DNA from: Microplitis mediator
Lineage: Eukaryota; Arthropoda; Insecta; Hymenoptera; Braconidae
Length of the DNA stretch: 64,000 nucleotides
Direction of reading: 5' to 3'
NCBI RefSeq assembly: GCF_029852145.1
Contig: NC_079975.1
Span: forward strand, 6,696,001 to 6,760,000
Shown here: positions 12,501 to 27,500 of the stretch, piece by piece
Numbering within the stretch: the first letter of the stretch is position 1
Layout: each line of letters opens with the position of its first letter
Translations under genes and position numbers: made by a program
The notes under the pieces: generated by a model
Databases searched by the model: none
The model's input: only the letters and a program-made list of their open reading frames with translations
What the model was told of the DNA's origin: nothing

Positions 12501-15500
12501 AAAGACATTGCATAAAAACAATTTAAAATTAGCACTGATTTTTCCAAAGATATAACGTTAAAAAACAGAAACATATTAAATTTCCAATATTTATTATTCT
12601 AAGAAATTAATTACTCTTCATGAAATTGCAGGGGTGAGTAAATTTCTAATCAAAATAGGGAATCTATGACATCAGCACGTATCAAATTATTTCTTCTTAA
12701 TAGTACTGATGTAACAAGGGAGTATTCATAGCTGTTACGAGAAACATTATGATTTTTCGCATGTTCGCTTCGCCTGGTAGAAAGACATAAAATTCCAATT
12801 CTACAAGATTTCGAGAAGGGTTTGCAAAGTACTTATTCCCTTTATAGCTGTCAGTATGACATACATTTGTTCTTGAAATTTCAGGTAATAAATAACGCGA
12901 CTATTACACATAAAATTAGTAAAATTTTAATTTTGAGTATCACGTAAAATCTTATTACTCATTTCCTTACTATAAAATAGGCGTTTGTCAGAAGTGTTCT
13001 CTCTCAAACGTCTTTCATAATTTATAAAAAACCCCTAATCATGTTTATAACCCTAATGTATTAAATTTCTCCCGAATCTCTTTTTTTTTACTTTGTCAAC
13101 TACAACCCAGTGGATTTAACTGTTCCTATTAACGGAATTTTTCACTTAAAAACTTCTGGCGCAGAGCTTAATACGCTACTTTAAAAAATATTGGAGATTT
13201 AAGAAAAAGTTGATTAGTTAATTATTAAGACAAATTTTAAAAAAAATGCTATGAAAAAAACTGTATCGGTCAAAGAAATTTACCCTCATGGCTTAAAAAT
13301 CAGGAGACACGGTAGTGTCTCGCGCCAAGTTTTTAATGATCGCTAGTTTCCAAAAAAACAATAAATCATTTGTATTGTAAAATATCATGTAGATATTTGA
13401 CAAAATTAGAAAATATATTAGTTTCTATAAACGAATTAAATAAAATCACGTGACAATCAATATTTGGCAGTGAATAGTCAGTTATTGCCAGTGAAAAGTA
13501 TACCACTATTTGAACTAGTGACAGTATGTATACTGTTCACTAGTAAACAGTGAATAGTCACTACTTTCACTATTTCAAATTTAAGAGAACACCAATCGAT
13601 AGTCACTACCGATTATTTCTTTTTCTTTGAGTTATCAAAGTTTCTGGAATACGCAAAATACCAAATAGTTGACTTTATAACCCTAAATAAATTCCATTTT
13701 ATTGTATAAATAAAGCTCCATAAGAGATATTTGATCGCAAATCTGGGTCGTGTCAACTAATATGGACCATTTTCATCCTGTTTCACCCCTCTGTTTTACT
13801 TTTATGCCTTCATTTACCCTTCTTCTCGTAAAAATCGTCTTACATAAATCCCCAAGTTATAAAGACGATCAATTCCCGTCCGATCTCCACCGTAATTAAA
13901 TAAATCGAGCTCATTTATGTTTTCGAACATAGAACACAAGAGTTATGGTTACAGTAAGAATTATATTCGCAAATGTCGCGATTCATTCAAACTCACCGTG
14001 ATATTTTATTTGAATATATTCAATAACTAAGTCATTAAATGCTGGGACCCGCAAATCCGCTTTTAATATGAAGCAATAAAACGAGTTTATTGGTTTTAAA
14101 ATAGACAAAGTATTAAATCCGAAATTTATTCATTGTAATATTCGTTATACATAACATCGTTACTAATTCCAAAAGGACTTACATTTTTATATGCCCTTTT
14201 GGCTTTAGAGAGCTTTCTAAAGCCAAAAGGGTTTACAATTTTTTTTTATTCCCAATCCTTTTGGGGATTCATTTCAAAACTAAAAATTGAAAAAAAAAAA
14301 AATTTGAAAGCTAAAAAGGCGTATAATTCAAGCCAACTGCCCTTATAAGTTCAAATTTATTTTTTTTAATTTTTAGCTTTAAAATAAGCCTACAAAACGA
14401 TCGACAATAAAAAAAAATAAACGCCCTTTTGGTTTTAGGGAGCTTCTTAAACCTCGAAAGGCATATAAAATTATGTCCTTTGGAATTAGTAACGATATTG
14501 ATTAACGATCAGAAGTGTATGTTCAAATCGTGATGTCTATAAAAATAAACATAATAGATTTATACGAATTTCGACGTCAATAAATAAAAGCAAACGGAAT
14601 AGGGTTTCTCAAGATCTATTTATCAATCTCACTATTCTTTTAATCCTCATCCTATTATCCTCCGTCAACTCTTCGTATTATCATACTACATGGTGTCAGA
14701 AAAGGGATCTGCAATCGACGTTTTAGTTTCTTCATTCAATATTCGCAAATACTCAAAGATCCCACTTAACTTCATTTCACATTGAATGTGACTATATTGC
14801 TTATTTATTTGAAAATAATTACGATATATTAAGAAAACCATTTAAAAAACAATAAGCCGCGTCGAATGTCACCTTGGCGATCAAACTCGGTTCATCCGTT
14901 CAAAAGTTACAGATATTTACATACGTACGTACGTACATACATACATACACTCGGACATCATCTTGAAATTAGTCAAAATAGCTTCCTAAAACCTCAAAAC
15001 GTCAAGATCTCGTAGAAATTCGATTTTCGAAAATCGGACTGAACCAATAATTTCCCGAATTTTTGAAAATTTTCGATTTTCTTAGCGGGAAGTCAAAAAT
15101 ATTACTTAATGCACTATTTTGTGACCACAGGATTCGTTCCCGGTCGGCATGAATGTCAGAAAGATATCTTTTTGTTATCAGAAAGATGGCATAATTTTTT
15201 AGATAACTTTATGATGCCAATAAGATATCTTTCTGACACTCATGCCGAGCGGGTTACATCGAACAAATGGAAATATAATATACTTTTGCACAAATGTTTC
15301 TAAGACCTATATACCTGATTAAGAGAAACACATCACAGAAAAATTTTCTGAAAGTTGTGTCACAAGACTCAATGCAAAAGCTACATTTCTAGAGAAATCT
15401 AAAGATAGACAGTAAAGAGTAGTTGTTTCTTCAAGTAAGTTTCTATCTAAGTTTTAAAATTCAATTTTGTATTTTTCTTCACTTATTTGTTTTTGTAAAT

Positions 15501-18500
15501 AGTTTTTCTTGTACATTTGTATTTCATTCCAAAATAGAGCTTACCCGGCAGGATTTACATTCTGGAAAACATTTCCCCCGATAGCGGGAGGTTCAGACCT
15601 CACAGTTATTCCAAAACGACAGACAGACAGACAGGATAAAAGTTATCCCATTCCCGGAAATTATTGGGAAATGGAGGAATGACAAACTGTGACCTGCTTA
15701 CTTTGACCTATGTTCTTATAAATCAATTTTTTATTTTTTATTTTCACCGAATGCTTAAAATTATTGAAATTGTGGTCGTCATCATAAACAGTTTTCATAA
15801 AATATATAGAAAAAGTATCATTAAAAAATAGAATCATAACTTTTAATAACAATATGAAAATTAAAACTTGTGGCACACTTGCACCAGTGATTAGAAAATT
15901 TCTCAACTAAAGACATTAACCTTCACTGGAAGCACAGAACAATATATAATAACTACTTATGATACAAGTCGGATAAGTAACAGATTATGGCATGGGTCGG
16001 TTCCAGAATGAGCTGACAGGTTGCGCTGTGTCACAAGAGAACGAGTGAGGATCTTGGCTAGAAACAAGTAAAACAAGCGATAACAAATGGAGATATGTTT
16101 TTTTTTCTTATGAGTTCCATTTTGCCCCCCCCCCCCCTTTCCCTAAATGTAGACATTTTAGAATAGGTTTCATTGTAAGAGAATAGTTGATTCATGTAAT
16201 TTTTATAACTTTCACTAAGAAAAGAAGAATGAATTTAATTTTTTGAAAATCGCACAATTATTAATAACTCTATTATTTTTTAATTTTTTAATTATCAACA
16301 ATTGAATAAAAACATTCAACTTTTAAACTACTAGGTACAGTTCTTAGTAGGTTAAAAAAAAAACAAAAAATAAAACTTAATCAGGAGTTATTTATATTAG
16401 TATAGTATACAAAATGTAGAACAATAATAAACAAACAAGGGATCAAGAAGATCAATACTACAGCATCTGGCACATGGCCCTTTAGTGACTATAGCCATAA
16501 AAAATTTTAAGGAACTACCATAGTAACCACATCTACATGGAGAAAAAAAAACTATTGCTGTGCATAATATTAAGCTAGTTATTATGTATATAGCAAAACA
16601 TACTTCTATACTTAAATTCGACCAAACACGGTCATTGACTGGATTACGTTCCGCGCAGCAATGGTTACTATTTTTTTTTCTCCATGTGTAGGGTCGTTAT
16701 TTCTCCCCATGCTATTATCAAATTATTTCAGGGTAGTATAAAATAGTAATAAGTATTGTCATTAACTATTATTGACTGCCTCTATTAGATTTCTGTACAC
16801 AGTGTGCATATGGTAAAATATATATTATATATATCATACATCAATTGTATAGATATACAGTTACAGATTAATTACAAATAAATCAACATCTCACTGTTTG
16901 ACCCTATTAGTAGAAACCAAAATATATATAATTTTACGTCAATAAGAGTTGTTGATGTATTATTCTATTTTATATCAAAGTTAAAAAAATATATATAATA
17001 TATATATAAGATAAGATACAGAGAAAAAAAATATTTTTCGGTGCCAGAAAAAATTATCGTTTTCGATGGGTCGTTTCATACAGCAAAAAAGTTCTCAGGG
17101 CAAGTTAAATTTTTTTACGCCAAGAAATTCTTTTTTTCTGGGTCTAAATCGATTGCTAAGTAAGTCACGTCATCAAGCAATTAAAATATAACTTTTATGG
17201 ACTAATATTGACTGGGATGTAACTTCAAATTTACTAAAGTAACACACGAGTGCGGACGGCCTCTGATACTTGAATGATGTTTACATCCATAATAGATAGT
17301 AACTTGATACTCTTCCACAATTTCTCTTTACATAAGTGACTTTGCAACTATACAGAAAAAAAAAAACTTTATATCAACGTTTGGTAATTGGAGTTTCATT
17401 TTAATACAGATTACGATTCAAAGCTTTAAAACGGATTGCTTTGATACTGCAACAAAAAATTAAATTAAAATTTCTTGTTAATTTGTTAAAAACATGTTCT
17501 CGATAGTGCTAAAGATAGAGTGATACAGCTAGTAGACTGCAACTGACAATGAAGGGGTGAGATAATCGAATCAAAAGTCTTGTTCTCGAGCACTCACATA
17601 CATATTGCAATTTAGAATACAGCGGCATGCCAGGAACTGCAACAAAGCTATAACTTCATTCTCATGTTACTTTTATGTAATATCATTTTAATAATTCTCG
17701 GAACTTCGATCTCAGCTCAACTTAGTTAGAGTCATTCATTGCGCAATTATATAACTTATCAATCACAAAGAGACTGCTTTAAATACATACCCTGAATGAC
17801 TGTGGACAGTATTGTGATAGTTATTATTATATTCAAATGAATATGAGCTATTTATATAAAAGAATTATCGCACGCCTCAAATGCGAAGCATTTAGGTGGT
17901 CTTACGGTCGAATAGCCATCGTTTCACAAAATACTCGCATAAAGTAATTTCAATAACTCAAAAGTTTAGTTGATTGTGTGCTTGTTAATGATTTTTGGAA
18001 ACTTTAAAGTCTGAATAATGCGATGGTCAATTTTTTTATTAAATGTAATTGTTTATAATTAAAGAAAAGTCCAGTTTAAAATTTTATTATAGTGACGTCC
18101 TTTAGGATGCATGTCTGCGTCGCCTGGATTTAAGCCATCACGAACAATAAATCAACCTAATTCTTGTTGTGGAAGTTGTCATTCATCCTCGGGATAAACC
18201 CTATTGAATATTAGCTACCAACTCTTTCCCATTTAAAAGATATCAGTAAAAATCGATGAATTTTCTGAGATTTTTTCTTAAAATTTATCATCCATGTCTT
18301 TCTGTTTTTTTTTCCACATTTACATTCGGATACATCTCGCTCTGTTTTTTGTACGTATACTATTAATGTATTTTGCTCATGTATGTACTACTAGCGCCCC
18401 CTATCAAAAAAACTAAACCAGCTGTCAGTTGATTGTTTATTTTTGAATTTACTTTGTTTTAAAGGTTAGCGATTATGTTACAACATGGGCATTTCAGACG

Positions 18501-21500
18501 TGCACTTTTGAACTGTGAATAGTTAAAAGGGCAATCAAAAAAGTTTATCGAGCTTCGGACTAGAAGTGGATTGAACGAATTGGCCTTAAAACGATATCAA
18601 ATCAAAATTGTAGTAAAGCCTTTCAATTTTCGAAAAAAACTATTCCAATCGATGCATTCATTTAAGATAGATACTCACACTGTATTGAAGCTTATAAGTG
18701 CACTCTAAAACCAAGTGTGTAGTCAAAATTAACACACTTGCCAAGTAGCATTGAAACGCCATAAGCAATCTATAGATATTTAACACACCGTGAAACGTGT
18801 TTTAAATGACTACAAAAAAACTATAGTGTCGCTTATGGCCTTAAACATATAACACATTTAATGTGTGTTAAAATAATACACAGTAAAAAATATTGTGTAA
18901 AATCAACACAGTTTGTGTGTTAAAATCGGTTGACACGAAATTTGTGTTGAAATTTCGACACAAACTTTGTGTAACCCCTTTTTAACACAAAGATTATGTT
19001 GAAATATCGCCACAAGAGGGCGCAAAGAATTACACAGTAACACACAAAATGTGTTAATAAAGAGTGTATAACACATTTTTTATGTTACAAAATAAAGTGA
19101 CACAAACTTTGTGTTAGTTTAACACACTACAATTTTAACACAAACCGTTTTCGACACAAATACACAATATTTTTTACTGTGTACACTTGTAACACACTTG
19201 GTTTTAGAGTGTGGTCTTTGTTATAAAAATTCAAAATTACATTTAAAAAAGTCATTTTTTAAACGTTTTGACTTCATTTTACAAAGAAACTGACTGATTT
19301 CTATGCTTCTTGCTGTAATTAAAAGAGCGCATTTACATAGTGAGACATTTTGTGCATTTATATTAGAAAAGTATTTGGTTAAACTGTTTGTGTTGATTTT
19401 CAACACAGAAATCTCTTAATTCAACACAAGCCGAAAAATTTTAGAAAATTAGACTAGCTATAATACCTTCCTGTTTTTGGATGTTTTTTCATCAGAAATA
19501 TGTTAAGAACACTTATCAGATAATTTTGTTCAAGCTTTTCTCTAAAATAAAAGCCCTAAACGCAAAATAAAGACACAGACCCGATGCTTTACTCTATGAA
19601 CTAGAAAAGTGCACTTCAATTTTTTGATAACTTCCATTTGTTTACGAGAAAAACTTGACAATTTTCCCATTTACTGTACAAGTGCAACAAAGATAGTACC
19701 ACTTGAGTGCGAATAGAGAAACAAATGAAAACGCGTCTTAAGAAATACTAAAAATATAGATTTTCTAGCTTGTAAAATATTTTCAAAGAAAAATTACTTT
19801 TTATTATAAAAAAGGTCATAATTTTTAGCCATAAGACTTCAATTCTGTCAATGCTATATTTATAGAAAGAATAAATTTCATACCTGACCGAAGATACGCA
19901 CGTAAAACAAATATTTTTGAATTGAAATTAACATTGATCTATTTTATCATAAATTGCGGAAAAAAATTGGTTTGCATAAAAAAATAGGATGAATTTAACA
20001 AAAACTGTTTTTATGAATCAAGAAAGTTTTTTCTAGTGAATTTCTAAAAATTACTAAACGGTTTGTAATTTTTCTAAAGCAGGTCGATAAAATTTACAAT
20101 TGATAGAGATAGTGTGTATAAATATGTATTACAAGTTCAGCGACTTTGTTTAAAGTAGGCGTCGGACCGACGGACTGAGGACCAGATTCATACGCGGGAG
20201 ATCAGGGTTCGAATCTCAGTCAAGTCGAAAGTAATTGTAAATTTAAAAACTGACACCTACACTCATGATAATGATTAAAATAATAATAATGACAACAATA
20301 ATGATAGTAATGAAAATTTGAAAAAAATAAATAAATAAATTTTATTTTATTTAATTCCATTTTAATTTAGAAAAATTTACTAAACGGGATATTAAAATTT
20401 ACTGAATATATTCAGGTGTATTAACGCAGTTTATATTTATTTCCATATTCAAATACTAAAAATTACTAAACATAAATAAAAATTTATTTCACAAGATAGT
20501 GAAAATTACACAATTTCAATAGCGTTTTAAGTTTACAATATAAAAATTAATTATTTTAATTCATATTTTTAAATAAAGTTCCTGATATTTTTTTCCGTTT
20601 ACTAAATTCATATGCATACATGCAAATTATCTATGAATTGAGGTGGATTTTTGTTATAGGTGACATATTTACAGTTCATTTATCTCTTTTTGAAGAAAAA
20701 CGTTAATTAAAATTAATTCTCCATAAAATAAATATAATTTGTTTTTATTCCTATCGTTTTTGCTTTATCGCCCACTAACCAAAGCCTTAGAAGCATAATA
20801 AAATAAAAATATAAGTTCGTGCGGAAACGAGTGAAGTAAAATAACTGTCTTCAACAGAGATTAAATACTTCGGTCTATTTTTATTATGGTATCGGGTTTT
20901 ATCGTTTATTCAGTGAGCGCATAAATGTGAATAATTGAATTAAATCAAGGATCGAAAAAAAATGAGTTAAAACTTTAGTATTAGAAAAGTCAAAAACTTA
21001 ACAAACTCCCGTCTATCATTGCTGACAGAAGCATATAATAGAAAAATACCAGAAAAAGTACTCAAAAACTACACGTTAGCACTATTACTAATACCGTAAC
21101 TTTTATACGTTATTTAAAAAAAAAAAAAAAAAAAAAGTAAGTACCGAGAATTCTTTTGTTTATTTTAAAAAAGAGGAGTAATAAACTATTAAATTCAATT
21201 TTTCAAATCGAATTTAAAATTTTCATACTTCAATATCAAATAAAATTATAATGCAAAAAAAAAGAATTGAATTTTCCAAGTGACAACGATTTATTCTCCA
21301 CACAACTTGCGTTTGATTAACGTTTTATAAAGCGTAAAGCCGTATGAGTTGTGATATAATCTAATTAAATTTTGTGAAAACGTTTCAACATTTTTTGCAT
21401 CTCCTAAATCTTTCGAGCGCGGAGTTTATTCATTTCCCAAAGTATTTACTGGGTTTTTCTCTGCTTTTCATACTATTTTTATTACATATTCCTCTCTACA

Positions 21501-24500
21501 ATAATTCTTATATTTTTTTCAACTTCCTGCAATAAAAATTAACAAAAAAAAGAGAGACGGAGAGGGAGAGAGATGTTATTGATTTCAGTCCGATTTTCAG
21601 AACTTGAGTAGTAAAGAAATGTAGACATTTCAAGTTCCTATAAACTATTTCTCATTATTTTCAGGATAATATCCAAATGTATATTATTGAGCATCAGGTT
21701 TTTAAACATTCCTATAAATAAAAAGTACTAGAAGAATTTTACGATAAGATTTAATTTAATACCAGACATGTAATTCCAGAGGGATTTTTTTTTAATTACG
21801 GATTTATCTTAATGTGAATAACGAAATTTTTTTTCTATAGAAATCATAACTCGTGCCAAGCTTGGAAATATTTCATTCATTTCTACGACAAATTTTTCAA
21901 TAACCAGTGTAGTTACTTAAAATATATTCAACTTTGATTGAAAATGAGAGACGACCATATCAACGATTATGTTCATTTTCGACGGTGAAACGCTAAATAT
22001 ATCGATCTTGAAAAATATTAAATAAATCAATCGGAAAACCTCACCAGAGTTCAAATCTTGTGAAATTTTTTAGATCAATCCAATGAACTGTTAATGAGTA
22101 GAGTTACGCTTTATTAGTCTTTGGTTCAATTTTTATTCATGCACCTCTCAATACGTACTTTCAGAAATTTTGGGTTAAATTCAATACAAATCGTGTTGTA
22201 AACACCCGCACGAAAAAATATATATGTGACATATATGCATCATGTATTGGCTATATGGTACATATATGTTATTTATATATTTTTCTGTGCGGGCAGTCTA
22301 TATAAATTTTTGTGTTAATTCCATACATTGCGTTTGTGTTGATCTTTAACACTAATTTTATGTTAAACAATGGAACACATAAAATCTGTCATTTTAACAG
22401 AAAATTTGTGTAAATTAAACAGACTTTTCGTGTTAAAATTAACTAATAAATATAAGCACGACCTAACCAACTCAAGTATACTGATCTACCCTTAGTATAA
22501 CTTATGTCATTTTAGCAAACAATTAGTTCGATTTTCTGTGATTTTTCTAAAAAACGGAGCCATGAATTATCCTCCCGTAAAATGAGAATGGAAAAATCAT
22601 TGAACCTGATCATAAAAATATGAAAGTTATCTATGATTATATTTAATTGTAAATCAATTATAATCCAAGTTTCCTTGCAGACAATGCTGCTACAATGCTT
22701 TAATTGGTTATAGAAATGAAGAAATGCGCAGGAGTGTTTAGCTAAACAACACAAATTTTGTGTTAATTTTCGAATAACACAAGAAATCTGTTACATTACA
22801 GATTTTCTAATCATTCAACCAGTGCTGCCAGATCGTGGGATATTTTTACCCCTTCCCGGAGTGAAATATCATGGAGTGTAATGCCAGGAGGGAGTAAAAA
22901 TATTCCACGATCTGACCGCACTGCATTCAACAAAAAAAATCAGTCAAAGTAAAATAACACAAACGGTTTGTGTTGAATTAATAGATTTCCGTGTTGAAAA
23001 TCAACACAAAAAAATTAACCAAATACTTTTTTAACACAAATAAACAAAATTGCTAACTGTGCGACTTTAAATAAATAAATAAATAAAAAATTGTGCAAGA
23101 GGATTTTCCTTAATATTTTACGGATACGTTGCTACGAGCTCAGCTTTTTACCCATTCAAATAAAATTTGTTATTGAAATATTTGTATGCTTTTTTTCTAT
23201 AGTGCTTATTTTTCTGAAAATATTTCATACCCATAAATCTGTAACATAAAATAAAAATAATAAAAAAAAAAATTGAGGTTGGAAAATAGTAAATGTATAT
23301 CAGGTGATTATCTGAACCGTGTTTTAAGGGAATGTAGGTACTATTAAAATACAAAGATTGTAAAAGATTCAGACCTCGACCTCCATTAAATTTCGGGTAA
23401 AAAAAAATATATAAACTCTAAACTTATGAAAACAATTTATTTCTCTGGACTAACTTAACCCACATACTCACAAATCTAATACGTTTTATATAAAGACATG
23501 CAATGATTTTACGAAAAATATAAAAGTAAATATTTTCAACAAAATTTTTTGCTGACCATATTCTGTTCTTTTGCGTCCAAATAAAGATACTTTTAAGCTG
23601 TATGATATCTAAAATATATATCTTATTGCATCATATTCGCTCACTAAGCTCGAGGACAAAGGAAAGATACAAGGCTGCTCTACAGGGTCAATCGTTTTCC
23701 AGATTTTTATGTGAAAAAGAATAAAAATACATTGAGAAAAATTTCAAAACTGTTGAAAAAACAAAACGAATCGATTTACTTCTACAGTAAGGACTCAGTT
23801 GCATTGTTAATGGAAGCCTTTAGTATTTAGTAGCTCTTTGTGTTCCTTATTGAACCACAAACTTCATTCATAAACCCCTTTCTTGACTACTATTATATAA
23901 ATTCATAGAACCGTTTAAATTGCATTTCTTAATAAAATGTTAAATAATTCGGAAAATAAAAGAGCGTTTTCATTACAAAGATATCAGTAGATAACGCTTT
24001 TAACTCCAAACATCTTGAATAACGATAAAAGAATGAATCTTAACGATTGATAATGTGAAAATTCATTCCATTATAGTTTTATCTGTTGAATTATTCATTG
24101 TTTATAAAAGAAAGAAAATAAGTATTATAATACTTAAATAGTAATGATGATCTTATTATGTAAAGAGACTGACTATATTTACAGTATGAATTCTTTTACG
24201 TATTTTTTGTGTGTTAGTAAAGTAAGTGTCACCAAAATAGGGAAAATCAACCGTCAAAGGCTTGGGCCAGCCTAGGGACGAGCGTCGGCTGAGCGTTGGC
24301 CCAAGGCTTGGATGGTAACAATGGCTCGAGCTTTGGGCAACTTAAAAATCAAGCCTGGCCTAAGCCTTGGGCAACAAAAAACCAAACCTGGGTCCAGTCT
24401 TGGGAAACGAAAGATCCAATTTGGTATTAATTGTGCTCTAGGTAGATCAATATGCTCCGGTTGTCCTTCTATGAATATGTGGTGGTTCGGCTTCACTCCG

Positions 24501-27500
24501 CGAGATGGCATTTACAACTCGCGCCTCTCGCAGTACCTCGTCCCTATGCCTGTTTCAATATATAACATTTCCAACATGTAAATTCCAACACGGCGTCTTA
24601 GGTTGGGTATAGGATAGACACATCTAATTGAGGAGTCTCAGCTATCGTATACTTAGACGAAACGCCTCTCACCTCACAATTTCCTTTTTCCATCTCTCCT
24701 TTTCTCATTATCACTCGCAACGTTTCACTCTTTGGTATTTGGCGACGTAGGCAGTGATATTGCAATCTAAACCTAAAGTATCGTCGCTAAATATATATCA
24801 AGTATGAATGAACTATCAGGTCAAGCTCAGGTTGAGACGAACCAATCGTCACCCACCAAGACTTAGCTCAACAAAAATCAGACCATCAGGCTAACTCTGG
24901 GCTAAGGCTTGGGCGATGGTGAGCTGCCGAGGCTCGGCTTATGGTCAGCATTGGCGACTCCTACCTGGGTACAGATCGTCCAATAGTTTTTAAAAGAAAT
25001 AAATGCTAATACCGGGAAATGAAAATTGGAAAATTGTAGATTGTCATTTGAAAGTAGTGCTTTATAAAATAAAATAAAATGGTTGAGATATAACAGTATA
25101 TCAGTCGCAATAGTTGTATTTTAGATCTAGCTAAATTCATAAGGTAAAGTGGAAAAAAACTTTCCACTTCATGAAACATGCAAATATCCCACCCGAGATA
25201 CTTTTGAATTTAATCTGACGACTAGATGCTTTGAGTCTTACGATACATAAATGTAGTAGCTTTCTCGCATTCATATTACGTCGTACACGACTACAATGGT
25301 AGATATACATTACACCAATTCAATATCCTCTGTAGCAAGTTGTTTTTGCTCTTCTAATGAAAAAAAAGGATAAAACGTGTACACGTTTTCAAAGAGATTA
25401 AAGTAGTAAAATATATTATTTATCGACAATTTTTGCATTCCTTAACAACTACAAAGAAGGCAATCCATATTTTGTGATAAGTTTGTGGTTCATTAAAAAA
25501 ATATTTATCTATATTATTAAGAGAATAAGGAAAATTTCGTTCCTGCCATATCTATATGATAGAATTAGCTAATGTTATTGAAATTGGTATCATTAGATAG
25601 GTCTTGACTTGGTTTTGTTCCTTTTCATAGTTTAAACTCTTTTTAATTGCCAAGTATTGAGATAAATAGATTTATCTATATCATTTGAATTACATTTAAA
25701 TTACGCAAGAAAAAAGACGATCGTATTTATTTTCTTTAAATAAATTAATACTTTAATTATTCTGTCACTAAATATGACTGAATGTCACTGAATATATAGC
25801 TATATTATTTATATCGCGTTACTTATTCCAAAATGACAGATTTTTATACTCCCTTTTGGTTTTAGGAAGCTTCTCAAAGCCAAAAAAGTGTGCATAGAAA
25901 AAAAAGGATTCATTGACACAAAAAATCTTTACTCGCCTAAAGAAAATTTTTACTAACCCCAATAAATTTTTTGCATTGTGAATTGAAAACAAAAATTTAT
26001 TTAGAACTAGAAAAAATTACTTGATGCCAGGAATTATTTCTTGACCAAAAAAATCTTTTCTCGCCCCAAGACAATTTTTGTATTTAATTCGTAATGCATA
26101 AAATTTCTTGGTGCAAATTAAAATTTTTCGCGGCAAGAAATTTTTTTTTTCTGAGTATGTTATAAATTTAGTAGTGATATTTAGGCAGTCGCGTAGTGAC
26201 TGCAGGTTGCTCGTATTTTTTAATTTTTCTCGATTAACACATATTCTATAATATAGAATTATTCACGTTATTGAAATCATTTTGACTCAAATTCAACCTT
26301 GAATAACTTTCGAAGGAGTGTCAAAAGTAAAAATGTTAAATCGAAAAAATATATCAATTTATTAAGCTTAATTAATCGAAAACGTCTTGTCTGACGAAAA
26401 TTTTCAATCAGACCTTTTTTGTAGGGAATTTAATTAATAACATAAGAATAAGTGGAAATGAATTTTTTTTACTCCAATGTTTTAGCAGTTCTGACGTAAA
26501 ACATCAAATTATGACTTAAAATTATAAATAGCGATGATAAACCTCTTTAAATTAATATTAAGGGCTCAAACTTTCATGAAAATTTTTTTTTGTCATTCTG
26601 AATAATATTTTCGATATAGCTAAGAAAAAAAAAATAGTCAATTTTGGAATATATATTTTAAAATTCATCATGTGTAAGCAATTGTTATTCTTGTAAAATC
26701 ACACAGATTAATGGTCGATTAACAACGAGAAAATTAACCAAATAATAACACACGAAAAGAAATATTTAAGTACGGTTCCTAGTTGATTATAAGAAATAAC
26801 ACTTTATGCCTATTATGGGAATGATCACATGACATTATGGGATCCTTTTCTCCGATGTCTGAGTAAAGATCTCACTAAAATAGAAACGGTTTCTTTGTGG
26901 TATTGCTATTAAACTATGGTACTAATTCCCATAAAATTGTATTTGGTCCCGTACCTTTCTTCGATATATTTTTTATTAACGTTAAATAACTGTCAGTTAT
27001 TATCGTTTATATTTCAAAAAAAAGTCAATTTTAAAATTAAATTTCAACATACATTAAATTTACGTTTTATTTATTGATGGAAAATACAATTGAACGCTTG
27101 GCGAAGCATGTAGAGGATTATTGGATTTCATCGAATGTCAGTGGGAAGTCGCGAATAAAACGACTGTACGACTACATACATCTCATCACATCACATCTCA
27201 TTTGCAATATAATATACCTATGATTGGCGAACCGCAATTACACGTTCTGCCGTAATTTTCGATAGTGCCATACATATAGTACAAGTGAAATGGAATGATC
27301 GTTCGCGTACTTGTGTATAATTAATATCCGTATAATCATAAGCAATGGTTTGTATTAGTATTTGATATCCACATCGTCAATATTTGTGTACCGCTATTAT
27401 ATATATGGATTTAAGCTTAACATCATACTGTTGAAAATATGAAAAATAATTCCGAATTAATACTATTCTGTCTACACTGAAAAAAAATTTATTTAATATT

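Larger units (their letters stand above)
22158..23062. repeat. Long TTTGTGTTAA/AACACAAA region with two inserts
   Basis: Dispersed GTGTTAATT and AACACAAA motifs run through this stretch and end AAAATTGCTAACTGTGC. It is interrupted by the 22205-22293 MITE and the 22820-22923 hAT-like MITE. The left end is not certain. Confidence 0.45.

Noticed and set aside
20161..20230. tRNA gene suggested by GGTTCGAATC
   Set aside because: The acceptor and D arms do not pair and the T stem has mismatches; a degenerate tRNA-derived SINE is more likely.
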